From: Psychroflexus halocasei
GTDB taxonomy: Bacteria > Bacteroidota > Bacteroidia > Flavobacteriales > Flavobacteriaceae
DNA length: 64,000 nt
Assembly (NCBI RefSeq): GCF_900107595.1
Contig: NZ_FNQF01000007.1
Span: 1-64,000 of the forward strand
Reading direction: 5' to 3'
Position 1 is the first letter of the stretch, and each line of letters begins with the position of its first letter. Position numbers and translations under genes: made by a program. Positions 1-8,474 of this stretch are shown here, piece by piece. Below the pieces are notes generated by a model that did not search any database, was not told the origin of the DNA, and was given only the letters and a program-made list of their open reading frames with translations.

Positions 1-90
1 AACGGAGAACGCCATATGTTGATACCTTGAAATATGCAGCTTAAAAATGTTGAAAATTTTAACTAAAAAACTTTTTTAAACCATAGAATA

Positions 91-522
91 CGGGAGCTGC
101 AAGGGCTTGGGAGCAATGCGCTAGTGAAACGGTTCGCGTTGCGAAAAAGGTTTGTCATTCTGAAGACACGAGTACGGGAGTGTCATTCAGAATCTCATCA
201 ATTGGAGTAGGATCAGTTTTAAAATCTGATATCTTTATAAATCATGAGATTCTGAATAAATATCTCCTATCGTCGATATTTTCCAGAATGACAGATATTT
301 TGCAAGACACGATTACACCATTACACGAATACATGAAAAACAGAGAACAGACAACCGAATCACCATTCACGATTCACGGAAAACTGAGAATCGAAAAACC
401 GCTCTATGCTCTATGCCGTATGCCTAACGCTTATAGCTTAAAGCAATTTCACGAAAACCGAATCACTAGTCATAAATCACGAATCACTATTCACTGAAAA
501 ACCGACAACTGACAACAGAAAA
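91..522. repeat. Mosaic of dispersed repeats (no gene in 1-580)
   Basis: No credible gene lies between 1 and 580. The conserved core of the hairpin repeat described at 18177 lies at about 111-143, without its long arms. REP-like palindromes with ATTCTGAA and TTCAGAAT arms sit at about 152-206 and 243-292. The remainder is low-complexity sequence ('cgaatcac', 'accgacaactga') of the kind also found at 20771-21230 and 42300-44500. The block of about 175 bp starting at 91 is repeated almost exactly from about 7505. Open frames here are by-products of the repeats. Confidence 0.85.
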
Positions 523-523
523 C

Positions 524-552
524 AAAAAAAGACCACTTGCGAACAAGTAGCC
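524..552 (-). terminator. Intrinsic terminator of the 581-2145 gene cluster
   Basis: Read on the minus strand, CTACTTG and CAAGTGG arms enclose a TTCG tetraloop and are followed by seven T. The stem extends to nine pairs with two G-T wobbles. It lies about 30 bases after the stop codon of the last gene of the minus-strand cluster, so it is well placed to end that transcript. Confidence 0.85.
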
Positions 553-580
553 TTTATTGACTTCAGTTTATAACTTAAAC

Positions 581-754
581 TTACTTCTTTTTATAAAAAT
601 AGGATTTTATAAAGTAGCTTACCATAAAACTAACCGCTGCCCCTAAGCTAGCAAGTATAATTGTTTTAAAGATTTCGCTTGAACTAATCACAGGGAGGAC
701 ACTTAATATTGTGCCACCAGCTGTGCCGCCAAAGATAAAGTGACTATTCTTCAT
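581..754 (-). CDS. Small holin-like membrane protein (57 aa)
   Basis: A 57-residue frame begins MKNSHFIFGGTAGGTILSVL and ends in SYFIKSYFYKKK. It has two hydrophobic segments (about residues 6-23 and 29-48) separated by SSSEIFK, and a lysine-rich tail. Its ATG overlaps the end of the upstream 77-aa gene by 11 bases, which suggests translational coupling, and a strong terminator follows. Size, two-helix layout and the position next to a DUF5675 gene resemble phage holins, but there is no sequence motif that proves this; holin-like is an inference. The frame is too short for most ORF cut-offs and is easily missed. Confidence 0.6.
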   Translation of the reverse strand: MKNSHFIFGGTAGGTILSVLPVISSSEIFKTIILASLGAAVSFMVSYFIKSYFYKKK

Positions 755-977
755 CTGATTTTTCTTTTTGCTTAGCGTCTTTAACTGTAATCTGGCTTAC
801 ACTTGACAATACCCCACCAGCAACAGCGATATAACCTCCTATTGATGTGATTAAGGCTGGTAAACTAACAGGTGCTGTTAATATAGTACCACCTACAGCA
901 GCCATAATTAAACCAATATTTCTAAGCTTTTTAAATAACTTTGGCGTTGGTGAATTTACTCTTTCTTTAATATCCAT
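744..977 (-). CDS. Small membrane protein of unknown function (77 aa)
   Basis: The protein begins MDIKERVNSPTPKLFKKLRN and then carries two hydrophobic, glycine/alanine-rich segments (about residues 20-36 and 39-60), ending with a charged tail KDAKQKEKSDEE. I do not recognise a named family. It is the third gene of the minus-strand cluster: 12 bases after the DUF5675 gene and overlapping the 57-aa membrane protein by 11 bases. Two consecutive tiny two-helix proteins beside DUF5675 look like a holin/antiholin-type pair in a phage-like module, which is inference only. The start is a clean ATG. Confidence 0.65.
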   Translation of the reverse strand: MDIKERVNSPTPKLFKKLRNIGLIMAAVGGTILTAPVSLPALITSIGGYIAVAGGVLSSVSQITVKDAKQKEKSDEE

Positions 978-989
978 TGTTTTGTTTTT

Positions 990-1385
990 TTATGATTTAA
1001 TAATCATGCTTATTTTTTTTCTCTCTTTTAAAACAGAATAAGCGACTTGTTTTAATTGCTGAAAAGCAACAAGTGACTCTGTTCCTCGACCAGGTGCAGT
1101 TAATGCAGTGACTGGCGCAATACATCCTTTTAATTCTTTGATCGCATGATTTGCAGGATGGAAGAGTATAAGTTCTCTGTTTGGCACATTTATAAGATGC
1201 AAATGCCATTTAAAGCGTATGCTATAGCGTAGCTTTAAGTCATACTTGCCTTCTGGTATGCACGAAACATTTCTCTGATTTGCTTTCCATGGTAGCTCAA
1301 TGGTGTAACATATATGTTTGTTATTCAAACGAATGACACCATTGGTACCATGTGCATGATATTGCCTTATAAGTTGCAATAACAT
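990..1385 (-). CDS. DUF5675 family protein
   Basis: This 131-residue protein has the features of the DUF5675 family: an N-terminal GTNGVIRLNNKHICYTIELP block, a central CIPEGKYDLKLRYS segment, a HLHLINVPNRELILFHPANH region and the terminal GCIAPVTALTAPGRGTESL segment. The family is widespread in phages and in Bacteroidota and its biochemical role is not established. There is no signal peptide. It sits 4 bases after the DUF6266-like gene and 12 bases before a small membrane protein, so all four genes probably form one transcript. The context suggests a phage or mobile-element remnant kept as a unit. Confidence 0.8.
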   Translation of the reverse strand: MLLQLIRQYHAHGTNGVIRLNNKHICYTIELPWKANQRNVSCIPEGKYDLKLRYSIRFKWHLHLINVPNRELILFHPANHAIKELKGCIAPVTALTAPGRGTESLVAFQQLKQVAYSVLKERKKISMIIKS

Positions 1386-1389
1386 AACA

Positions 1390-2145
1390 TTAAGCTTGAT
1401 TTACTTTAACAACTGATAACGCATTATAAGCGCCATTCTTTAACGGATAGGTTGTTCCATTAACCTCTTGATAAAATGAAATACCTAACACAGCAATGAT
1501 TGGAAACCCTGAGTTTGCAGATAAATTTGCTGTTAAACTATCTGCAGCTGCCTCCACATCATCATAAGCGATAATCGGCGTCTCTGCCATTTCAAATTCT
1601 GAGCTTTCGTTCTCAAAATCTATGGCACCAGCACCAAAACTTATTTTAAAATGCGTCGTGCCTTGTGGAGCGTCAATCATATTAATAGGCTTATAGTCGC
1701 TATAACTCATGTCAACTTCACCAGTTGCAGCGTCTATGCTCACTTGATAGCTCACGTTAAAAAGCATACTGAATCTTGCATTTTTATTGAACTCAAAGCC
1801 TTGCAATAACTGCATCTGGCCATCTTGCACAGTTCTCACCCCACGCATATTAACATCATCAGTTTTAATAATTGATAATAAACGACCGGTTAATCGACTT
1901 GCGACACGTTTGTCTCTCGTGTTTTGTAATAGTAGTCGGAAACAACTTCTTATCACGCGACCACTCTTACCTGCACGTCCAAATTCTTGTCCGTTTTCAC
2001 GTGTTCGCTGAAATGCGGGGTCATTCGCAATTCGATTCGCATCTACACCACCTTTTTCTCTAGCAAAATATCCTTCACTTGACTTGTAAAAGGAAATACC
2101 TCCAATGGTGCCCTCTAGTTTGATAATACCTGACTGTTTGGCCAT
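1390..2145 (-). CDS. DUF6266-like protein (251 aa)
   Basis: The protein begins MAKQSGIIKLEGTIGGISFY, followed by KSSEGYFAREKGGV. This glycine-rich opening matches in style the start of the DUF6266 protein at 21235-21864 (MAQIIHNSIGTISGKAGNLV), and both continue with an arginine/glutamine-rich helix. The C-terminal half contains alternating hydrophobic stretches suggestive of beta sandwich folds (about residues 120-245). No signal peptide or catalytic motif is visible. It is the first gene of the minus-strand cluster that includes DUF5675. Function is unknown. The family assignment rests on the N-terminal pattern and is moderate; a phage structural origin is possible but unproven. The 297 bases upstream (2146-2442) show no gene. 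Confidence 0.65.
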   Translation of the reverse strand: MAKQSGIIKLEGTIGGISFYKSSEGYFAREKGGVDANRIANDPAFQRTRENGQEFGRAGKSGRVIRSCFRLLLQNTRDKRVASRLTGRLLSIIKTDDVNMRGVRTVQDGQMQLLQGFEFNKNARFSMLFNVSYQVSIDAATGEVDMSYSDYKPINMIDAPQGTTHFKISFGAGAIDFENESSEFEMAETPIIAYDDVEAAADSLTANLSANSGFPIIAVLGISFYQEVNGTTYPLKNGAYNALSVVKVNQA

Positions 2146-2442
2146 AATTATTGTTTTAATAATTGATGAATGATTTCTTATCGGCTCATTCTATTAGCAC
2201 GGTAAGCTGTTCAGATGCATCTTTGAAAAGTTTACACGACAAAACTCAGGAGAATCAAAAGTTTAAAAGCACAAGGTTTACCCAGCTTGGGTGTTGTTTT
2301 AATATTTATTTAACAATCAAGATTGTTCTATTATTGCTATATGAGCATTATTAAAACATAGCATTTTTCAGCATTAATGAAGAATTTTAAAAAAGGAGGG
2401 AAGGGGAAGTTTAAAGGTTAAAAAATTGTGAGGAAATAAGAT

Positions 2443-3282
2443 TTAGGCGTCTGCTTCAAACATACGTTGTGCTAATGAAGCTTTTAATTGATCTAAAAAC
2501 TTCAGTTGATTGGTTTTTCTTGATCTTAATTCGAGGTAAGTACGGTAATAATCGCCCAAGTCAATCTGAAAGACACGCTCAAATAAATCTGCAATCTCAT
2601 TTATACTGGTGTTACCTCCGTTAATAGATCCTGTTGTATGTAAAGCATAAACAAGCTCTATGAGATCAACTTTATTTCGTGTCCAGCTGACTTGAGGAAT
2701 TTTCTTTTTAGTTTCATTATCCTTAATCTTATGTTTATACTTCAGCTCCTCAATCTGCTTTTGTAAATAAACGATTAGTAAATCATAAGCCATTATTGTT
2801 GCAACTGAACCATCATGACTCGTCGAGAATTCATCATCGGTTACAAAGTGAATTGTGTCTGGATGTAAGCGTAAGTTTGCTTTATGCCTTAAAAAAAAGT
2901 GCTGATCTAAACTAGTTGAACCTCTTCTGAAGTAATGGTAAAACTCTAAATTCTCGTTGAAGTAATTCTGAAGCTTATCAATTTCTGTTTGTAAAAACTC
3001 CTTTTGAGATTTACGGCTACTTCTCGGTCTTCTACTTTCAATATTAAAGAGTTTGACATAGTAAATTAATTTACTAACAGCATGTGGCTTTATTTTTTTA
3101 AAAAAATAGCATTCAGCTTCTTCATCTTGAAAACCATTTAAGATGACCAACTTTCTGATTTTGTTTAAATACTCTTTTGTTGTTCTCATGCTTTGTTCAG
3201 AGCAGGTCAAAACATCATCAGTTTCAGTTTCTAAAGCTTGAAGCTTCTCTTCTAATTCTTCAATTAAGTTTTGATAAATCAT
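2443..3282 (-). CDS. RteC domain-containing protein
   Basis: At 279 residues this has the size and layout of RteC-domain proteins: an N-terminal coiled coil (about 3-50), a central YYVKLFNIESRRPRSSRKSQ segment, then YFNENLEFYHYFRRGSTSLD and the C-terminal WTRNKVDLIELVYALHTTGS / NGGNTSINEIADLFERVFQI signature, in which a helix-turn-helix-like end is predicted. RteC of Bacteroides conjugative transposons activates excision after tetracycline induction; most chromosomal relatives are uncharacterised. It is a single gene on the minus strand, with nothing conjugative nearby, so a role in element excision cannot be inferred here. It lies back to back with the two-component operon starting at 3505. 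Confidence 0.8.
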   Translation of the reverse strand: MIYQNLIEELEEKLQALETETDDVLTCSEQSMRTTKEYLNKIRKLVILNGFQDEEAECYFFKKIKPHAVSKLIYYVKLFNIESRRPRSSRKSQKEFLQTEIDKLQNYFNENLEFYHYFRRGSTSLDQHFFLRHKANLRLHPDTIHFVTDDEFSTSHDGSVATIMAYDLLIVYLQKQIEELKYKHKIKDNETKKKIPQVSWTRNKVDLIELVYALHTTGSINGGNTSINEIADLFERVFQIDLGDYYRTYLELRSRKTNQLKFLDQLKASLAQRMFEADA

Positions 3283-3504
3283 TTGTGATGTTTAAGAAAT
3301 ATACATCTCAAGTTATCAGGTTTTTAAAAACGAAAAGTATGTTTTAATCACACAAATTGTATTATAAAATACTATAAATCAAGGTCTTATTCGTGTTTAG
3401 ATTTAAGCGAATCACCAGCTTAAAGCAAGATGTAACTCAGATAGCTTCTAAGGATTAAGCTTTCCTCTTGGTGATTAAAATTATAGGAACCAAAACTTAC
3501 TAAC

Positions 3505-3699
3505 ATGTTTACAAAACAATTTTTTTTAAAACTATGCTGTATTGCATTATTTATAAATGCATGTACACCGGATTTACTAACTGAAGAATATCCAGCTGAT
3601 CCTGAAATAATGTCTCAGCAAGAAAGTGATAACGAATCGGGTGCTTATGAGACAGGCGATGACCAAAGTTTAGACCCAGATAATGAAAAGGATGGATAA
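3505..3699 (+). CDS. Small lipoprotein (64 aa)
   Basis: MFTKQFFLKLCCIALFINAC is a lipoprotein signal peptide with lipobox FINAC (lipidated Cys20). The mature part is about 44 residues, very acidic and rich in Asp, Glu, Ser and Gly, ending DPDNEKDG. There is no domain. It lies 41 bases upstream of the TPR histidine kinase in the same direction and is probably co-transcribed. Short acidic lipoproteins in this position are common in Bacteroidota TPR kinase operons, but their role is unknown; a ligand or partner for the periplasmic TPR part of the kinase is a reasonable guess. Confidence 0.75.
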   Translation: MFTKQFFLKLCCIALFINACTPDLLTEEYPADPEIMSQQESDNESGAYETGDDQSLDPDNEKDG

Positions 3700-3740
3700 C
3701 ACTTAATAATTTATTATTTTAGTAGAGCCAGTTTTCTTTT

Positions 3741-5729
3741 ATGTCTTTTAAAAAATCATATTATCTGTCCCTCATTATTGTTGGGCTTGTCGTGGTGAGT
3801 TTATCACTGATTACTCTTATTCAAAAAGACACAAAACAACAGGATCAAGACATTTCACAATTCAACAAGCATTTTAAAGCTTTAAAAACAGAAGCTTTAT
3901 CACATCATAAAGAAACTTACAATGATCTGCACCTTAAAATTGATTCGTTGATTAAAGATTTTGATCACCTTGATATTAAACAAAAAGTATATCAGGAGCT
4001 CACTGAATTAGCTTTACAAAAGAACGATTCACATTTACTATATAAATATAATGGACTTTCTTTAAACCTTGCCAAAAAATATAAAGACACAATTGCAATA
4101 GGTCTAAGCCATTGGGATTATGCAGCTTTCTTTCTCAAGCATCAAAAGTATGGCGATGCGTTTAAGCATTATCAAAAGGCTCAAAAAGCTTTTTCTGAGA
4201 ACAGACATCCTTATTACGAAGCTAAAATGTGGTACAATATGGCTTTTATCAAAGGCCGTCTTAAAGAATATACAGAAAGTGAAGCTTTTATTTACAAAGC
4301 ACTTCCTTATTTACGCGATGCTCAAAAGCATAAGCAAGTTTACAGATGTTATACCCTTCTTTCTTTTATATACGAAGATTTAGAGGGTTTAGATGTCGCT
4401 ATCAAATACTTATCCTTTGCCTTGGAAACAATACAAAATAAAGAGCTTCCGTATCTAGAAGCAGCAACTTTAAATAATTTAGGCTTGATTTATCACAAAA
4501 AGAAGAATTTCCAAAAAGCTCTAAATTATTTTAACGAAGCATTGTCCATAGATGATTTAAAACAAGTTAAACCAAGCCTCTATGCGAGATTATTAGATAA
4601 CAGAGCATATACCAGTTTTACTTATGGCGAACAAAAGTATCAATCAGACTTTGAAAAGGCACTAGAAATCAGGAAAGCACTGAGCAATAAAGCAGGTGTG
4701 ATTTTAAGCCAAATTCATTTAGCCGAAATCCATTGGAAGAGAAAAGACACGACTCAGGCGATACAGTATGCTAAAGAAGCCGTCAAAAGAGCACAAGATA
4801 TAAACTTAAAAAGAGAACTCTTAAATGGCTTATTATTACTGGCTAAATTTGAACCTCATATGGCTGACCAACATATGAATACTTGGAAAGTTACCCATGA
4901 TGAAATTGAGCATAAGTTAAGAAAGCAACGCCATAAAGTTGCTAAAGTTCAGTTTAAAACACAAGAAATTAAGGGAGAAGCTGATCGTTTGAAAATGCAT
5001 AAACAACTATTAGTCTTAGCTTTAACATTGGGTGCATTACTCTCTTTGACATTTTATCTTTATATCAGGCAAAAAAATAAAATCAAAAGGATTAAATACC
5101 AACGCCGCCAAGAGTATCAACTTCAATTAAAAGAAGAAGAGGAAAGAAACCGAATTGCAGCAGATTTACACGACAGCATATTAGGAAAATTATTTGGATT
5201 AAGAATCCACTGGGGTTTACTCGACTTCAAGAATAGTCTTAATGCCGAAAATGAACATCGCAAGCATCTAAACACTTTAAGTCAATTAGAAAAAGACATT
5301 CGTGATGTAGCACATGATTTGAAAAAACAGAATAAAGACATTGATTTAGCTTCGCAATTAGAAAATATAGGTCGCGTCAAAAGCCAAGTAGGAGCTTTTG
5401 ATTTAACTTATAAGGCACAAGATCAAGAGATAGGAAAAGACTTAACATTGTTTATTAAAAAGCACCTTCTAGCAATAACAGAAGAGGTGATGCAAAATGT
5501 GATAAAGCATGCCCAGGCAACACATGTTAGCATAGAAATAAAGAAAACTAAAGATACAATTCATCTGATCATCTCTGATGATGGAAAAGGCTTTAAGACT
5601 AAAAGAAGAAGGAAAGGAATTGGTCTTGATAATATGAAAAGAAGAGCAGAGCAAATCAATGCTAAGCTGAATATTAAAAGCAAGCCAGGTAAAGGGACTA
5701 CTATTGTGATTAAGCTTAAAGAGTCTTGA
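3741..5729 (+). CDS. TPR-containing sensor histidine kinase (HisKA_3 type)
   Basis: The 662-residue protein has an N-terminal membrane helix (about 7-27), a TPR solenoid (about 100-370) with typical repeats such as YLEAATLNNLGLIYHKKKNF, a coiled coil, a second membrane helix (about 422-442), then a NarL-type dimerisation box EEERNRIAADLHDSILGKLF with phospho-acceptor His477, and a HATPase_c domain with EEVMQNVIKHAQ (N box), DDGKGF (G1) and GIGLDNMKRRAEQ (G2). The TPR part is therefore predicted to face the periplasm. Its stop codon lies just before the response regulator gene, so the two are a coupled pair. The signal sensed is unknown. Kinases of this architecture control diverse surface and metabolic functions in Bacteroidota. 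Confidence 0.93.
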   Translation: MSFKKSYYLSLIIVGLVVVSLSLITLIQKDTKQQDQDISQFNKHFKALKTEALSHHKETYNDLHLKIDSLIKDFDHLDIKQKVYQELTELALQKNDSHLLYKYNGLSLNLAKKYKDTIAIGLSHWDYAAFFLKHQKYGDAFKHYQKAQKAFSENRHPYYEAKMWYNMAFIKGRLKEYTESEAFIYKALPYLRDAQKHKQVYRCYTLLSFIYEDLEGLDVAIKYLSFALETIQNKELPYLEAATLNNLGLIYHKKKNFQKALNYFNEALSIDDLKQVKPSLYARLLDNRAYTSFTYGEQKYQSDFEKALEIRKALSNKAGVILSQIHLAEIHWKRKDTTQAIQYAKEAVKRAQDINLKRELLNGLLLLAKFEPHMADQHMNTWKVTHDEIEHKLRKQRHKVAKVQFKTQEIKGEADRLKMHKQLLVLALTLGALLSLTFYLYIRQKNKIKRIKYQRRQEYQLQLKEEEERNRIAADLHDSILGKLFGLRIHWGLLDFKNSLNAENEHRKHLNTLSQLEKDIRDVAHDLKKQNKDIDLASQLENIGRVKSQVGAFDLTYKAQDQEIGKDLTLFIKKHLLAITEEVMQNVIKHAQATHVSIEIKKTKDTIHLIISDDGKGFKTKRRRKGIGLDNMKRRAEQINAKLNIKSKPGKGTTIVIKLKES

Positions 5730-5731
5730 AT

Positions 5732-6433
5732 ATGAACAAAATAAAAATTGATAAAATGACAAAAAATTATAATGTTTTATTGGTTGATGATCATCCCATC
5801 ATAATTTCTGCCTATAAACAAGTTTTTAAAAAAGTAGAAAGCCAAAACTCAAATTTAAGCTTCAAAATTTATGAAGCCAACAGCTTTATTGATGCCCTGA
5901 ATCATCTCAAGAGATTTAACCAAAAACGAAAACTGCATTTGCTTTTAGTTGATCTAAAACTCGCTCCAGCACCAAATCATAATTTATTGTCAGGTGAAGA
6001 TCTGGCTCTGCAGGTGAAAGAAAGCTTTACTGAGGTTAAAATCATGATTGCGACAACCTATCATCATAATTATCGCATTCACAGTATTTTTAAAAGCTTA
6101 AACCCAGATGGTTTTTTAGTTAAAGGTGATATTGACGAAAAAGAAATCGAACATGCAATTCTAGACCTTTTAGAAGATACACCCTATTACAGTAAAACTG
6201 TCAGGAATGCTTTAAGGCAATATGTAAGTAATGATTTATTATTAGATCGCTTAGATAGGCAAATTTTATACGAGTTATCACAAGGCACAAAAACAAAAGA
6301 CTTATCTAATATTTTACCCCTATCAAGTGCAGGCATCGACCGCAGAAAAAAAAGACTCAAAGAAATACTAGATGTTATTGAAAATGATGACAAAACGCTA
6401 CTTCAAAAAGCAAAAGATTTAGGGTTTTTGTGA
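5732..6433 (+). CDS. Response regulator with C-terminal HTH
   Basis: A receiver domain (NVLLVDDHPIIISAYKQVF; phospho-acceptor Asp in LLLVDLKLAP, codon at 5951; conserved Thr in MIATTYHH and Lys in FLVKGD) is followed by a short C-terminal DNA-binding part with LSQGTKTKDLSNILPLSSAG and IDRRKKRLKEIL, resembling a LuxR-like helix-turn-helix. The receiver carries extra residues between beta 2 and the acceptor Asp compared with the standard spacing. I chose the first ATG after the kinase stop (5732); MTKNYN at 5756 is an equally plausible start, and a TTG at 5726 is less likely. It is the partner of the TPR kinase and probably controls genes elsewhere. Confidence 0.9.
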   Translation: MNKIKIDKMTKNYNVLLVDDHPIIISAYKQVFKKVESQNSNLSFKIYEANSFIDALNHLKRFNQKRKLHLLLVDLKLAPAPNHNLLSGEDLALQVKESFTEVKIMIATTYHHNYRIHSIFKSLNPDGFLVKGDIDEKEIEHAILDLLEDTPYYSKTVRNALRQYVSNDLLLDRLDRQILYELSQGTKTKDLSNILPLSSAGIDRRKKRLKEILDVIENDDKTLLQKAKDLGFL

Positions 6434-6690
6434 ATAGAGGGGAGTGGTTAGTAGGTAGTAGGTAGTAGGTGAGAGGTGAGTCTTTATCTGTCATTCTGAA
6501 GGCACGAGTACGGGAGTGTCATTCAGAATCTCATGAATTGGAGACGAATCATTAATTGCCTCGAAGTCTTCATTTAACTCATGGGATTCTGATCCCGAGA
6601 TTTCGGAAGATTCAGCATCTCTTGTCTCTTTTGTCATGCCGGATTTGATCTGGTATCAGGGTGACGAAATAAATAGTTAACTTAGACATC
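6434..6690 (+). repeat. REP-like palindrome tract upstream of a GIY-YIG gene
   Basis: After a short 'gtaggta' microsatellite (about 6447-6475) there are two palindromic units: ATTCTGAA / TTCAGAAT arms at about 6491-6532, and a second with GATTCTG / GATTCAGCATCTC and a CCCGAGATTTCGG insert at about 6575-6620. The same units recur at 152, 7003, 7567, 7668, 18497, 20420, 22130, 42320 and elsewhere. No gene is present. The tract runs to within about 60 bases of the GIY-YIG start. Confidence 0.8.
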
Positions 6691-7002
6691 ATGAAACGCT
6701 CCTATCACAATTATTCAGTTTATATCTTGACAAATAAGCAGCGTGGTACATTATATATCGGAATGACTGGTGGAATAGATGATCGTATAGAACGTCATAG
6801 ACAAGGGAAAGGAAGCTTCTTTACAGCTAAATACAATTTGACAAAATTGGTTTATCAAGAAGATTTTCAATATGTTAATGATGCGATAGCGCGAGAAAAG
6901 CAATTGAAGAGCTGGCAACGAGACTGGAAAATCGAGTTAATTGAGAAGGATAATCCAGAGTGGAAAGATTTGTATAAGCCACTGAGGGGAGATTCTGAAT
7001 AA
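6691..7002 (+). CDS. Single-domain GIY-YIG nuclease
   Basis: The 103-residue protein contains the GIY-YIG fold: VYILTNKQRGTLYIGMTGGI (the second motif reads LYIG), the conserved Arg of DDRIERHRQG, YNLTKLVYQE, the Glu of AIAREKQLKSW and the tail KIELIEKDNPEWKDLYKPL. It belongs to the small UvrC-N-like or YhbQ-like GIY-YIG group; family members are metal-dependent nucleases, but the roles of stand-alone members are largely unknown. The last four residues (GDSE) and the stop codon are encoded by a dispersed repeat unit that begins inside the gene (about 6990), and another repeat tract lies just upstream. The gene is thus embedded in the palindromic repeat family, a feature discussed in the findings. 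Confidence 0.9.
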   Translation: MKRSYHNYSVYILTNKQRGTLYIGMTGGIDDRIERHRQGKGSFFTAKYNLTKLVYQEDFQYVNDAIAREKQLKSWQRDWKIELIEKDNPEWKDLYKPLRGDSE

Positions 7003-8001
7003 ATTTCTCCTATCGTCGAAATTTTTCAGAATGACAAAATAACCTTTGAATTGTCATGCTGAACAAATGCAGCCACAGGCGAAGTGCGATTCAGCATCTC
7101 TTTACAAGGTGAAGTTCTTTTCATTTTCTTTGCTCACCCAAAGAAAACGAAACAAAAGAAAAGGTGTCTTTTTTATAGGTGTTTTGTCTATCGACAAACC
7201 AGAAAACTCTCGTTAAAATACCTCCAAGGCTTCGGTATTTTTTAACGCTCAACTTTTCTTACACTTAAAAAAAGAAGACTGAAACCTGATGATTCAGTTT
7301 TAATTTAAGAATTGAAAGGCTTAAAGCATAGTGCTTGCAGTGAATCAACATATTCACGACTTGTTTGCCAAGCTATTTCTTATATTATTCCACTCACTAA
7401 ATAATAATGATATGAGGTGTAAATCTTAAAGCAAATTCAAAATTCATAATTTAAGAGAACGGCCTACTTTTCATGTTTATTCAAAAACAATAAATCCCGA
7501 AGTCTCGGGAGCTGCAAGGGCTTAGGAGCAATGCGCTAGTGAAACGGTTCGCGTTGCGAAAAAGGTTTGTCATTCTGAAGACACGAGTACGGGAGTGTCA
7601 TTCAGAATCTCATCAATTGGAGTAGGATCAGTTTTAAAATCTGATATCTTTATAAATCATGAGATTCTGAATAAATCTCTCCTATCGTCGAAATTTTTCA
7701 GAATGACAAAATAACCTTTGAATTGTCATGCTGAACAAATGCAGCCACAGGCGAAGTGCGATTCAGCATCTCATCTCCTTATTTGTCATTCTGAAGGCAC
7801 GAGTACACGAAAAATTATAAACGATTACACGAAAAACTATTCACTCATCACTAGTCACGAATCACCACTCACTGATCACTGACAACTGAAAACAGATAAC
7901 GGTAAACTGAAATCTAAAAACCTCTATTTAAGAAGGATTTTACCTCGTTTGCTTCTGAGATGACATTGTAATTTAGATGTTCATTCTAAAAGAATCAGCT
8001 C
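7003..8001. repeat. 1-kb repeat island
   Basis: No gene is seen. Palindromic REP-like units occur at about 6990-7028, 7050-7101, 7567-7615, 7660-7710 and 7716-7770. A block of about 105 bp (about 6994-7101) is repeated at about 7668-7770. At 7210-7245 there is a hairpin with GTTAAAATACC and GGTATTTTTTAAC arms. The left arm and core of the 132-bp hairpin repeat (see 18177) lie at about 7441-7560, but its right arm is replaced by a different unit, so this copy is a recombinant. From 7800 the sequence becomes low-complexity 'cgaatcacc' text. Confidence 0.85.
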
Positions 8002-8436
8002 ATGAAACTCGTATTTAAATTCAGCTACATTTTGCTCTGCAGAAGTTTCTTTATTGTCTTATTGATGTATGCAGGTCTTACAAAGCTCTTAGAGGTCGAT
8101 TTGTTTTATGACAATTTATACAATTCACCCCTGCTACCAAAATCTGAGTCACTGCTTTTCATTCTTACTTGGGCAATACCACTTATCGAAATCATGATAG
8201 CAATCGCCTTATGTTTCAAAGACTTTAATACACAAGCGCTTATTAGCATCATCTCGTTATTAGCTGTTTACTCAATTTATATCGCAGCGATTTTATGGTT
8301 AGCCCCATATCAACCCTGCTCATGTGGAGGCGTGATAAGTGCGTTAAGCTGGAAAGGACACTTTGTTCTCAATATTTCGAGTATAGTACTCGCTTTAAGT
8401 TGTTTATGGCTGCATTTAAAAAAGATTAAAAAATAA
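8002..8436 (+). CDS. MauE/DoxX family membrane protein
   Basis: The 144-residue protein has four hydrophobic segments (about 12-28, 48-70, 77-98, 113-137). The first contains MYAGLTKLLEVDLFYDNLYN, typical of the DoxX/MauE superfamily start, and the loop before helix four has APYQPCSCGGVIS with a CxC pair. MauE-type proteins are linked to thiol redox chemistry in the envelope, and the paired cysteines fit such a role. The gene is 95 bases upstream of a DUF6520 exported protein; that pairing recurs in Bacteroidota and suggests a joint envelope function, which is not known. Confidence 0.8.
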   Translation: MKLVFKFSYILLCRSFFIVLLMYAGLTKLLEVDLFYDNLYNSPLLPKSESLLFILTWAIPLIEIMIAIALCFKDFNTQALISIISLLAVYSIYIAAILWLAPYQPCSCGGVISALSWKGHFVLNISSIVLALSCLWLHLKKIKK

Positions 8437-8458
8437 AATAGATAAGTTGAAAAGAAAT

Positions 8459-8474
8459 TTTGTTGCGCAACAAA
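8459..8474. promoter_or_regulatory. 16-bp perfect palindrome, possible operator
   Basis: TTTGTTGCGCAACAAA is fully self-complementary and lies in the 95-base gap between the MauE-like gene and the DUF6520 gene. Its GC centre stands out in AT-rich surroundings. It could be a dimeric regulator site. No hairpin loop exists, so it is more likely a DNA site than a terminator. The regulator is unknown. Confidence 0.4.

Noticed and set aside
1-42. Possible 3' end of an upstream gene (frame 3 reads RRTPYVDTLKYAA then stop)
   Set aside because: Only 13 codons are visible and another frame also closes within 30 bases; too short to call.
180-497. 105-codon open frame with GTG start
   Set aside because: It lies wholly in dispersed repeats; the same peptide text (SFRISSI, NHEILNKYLLSSI) appears in frames at other repeat copies.
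2163-2354. 63-codon open frame
   Set aside because: Intergenic, no conserved feature, not in line with either neighbouring gene.
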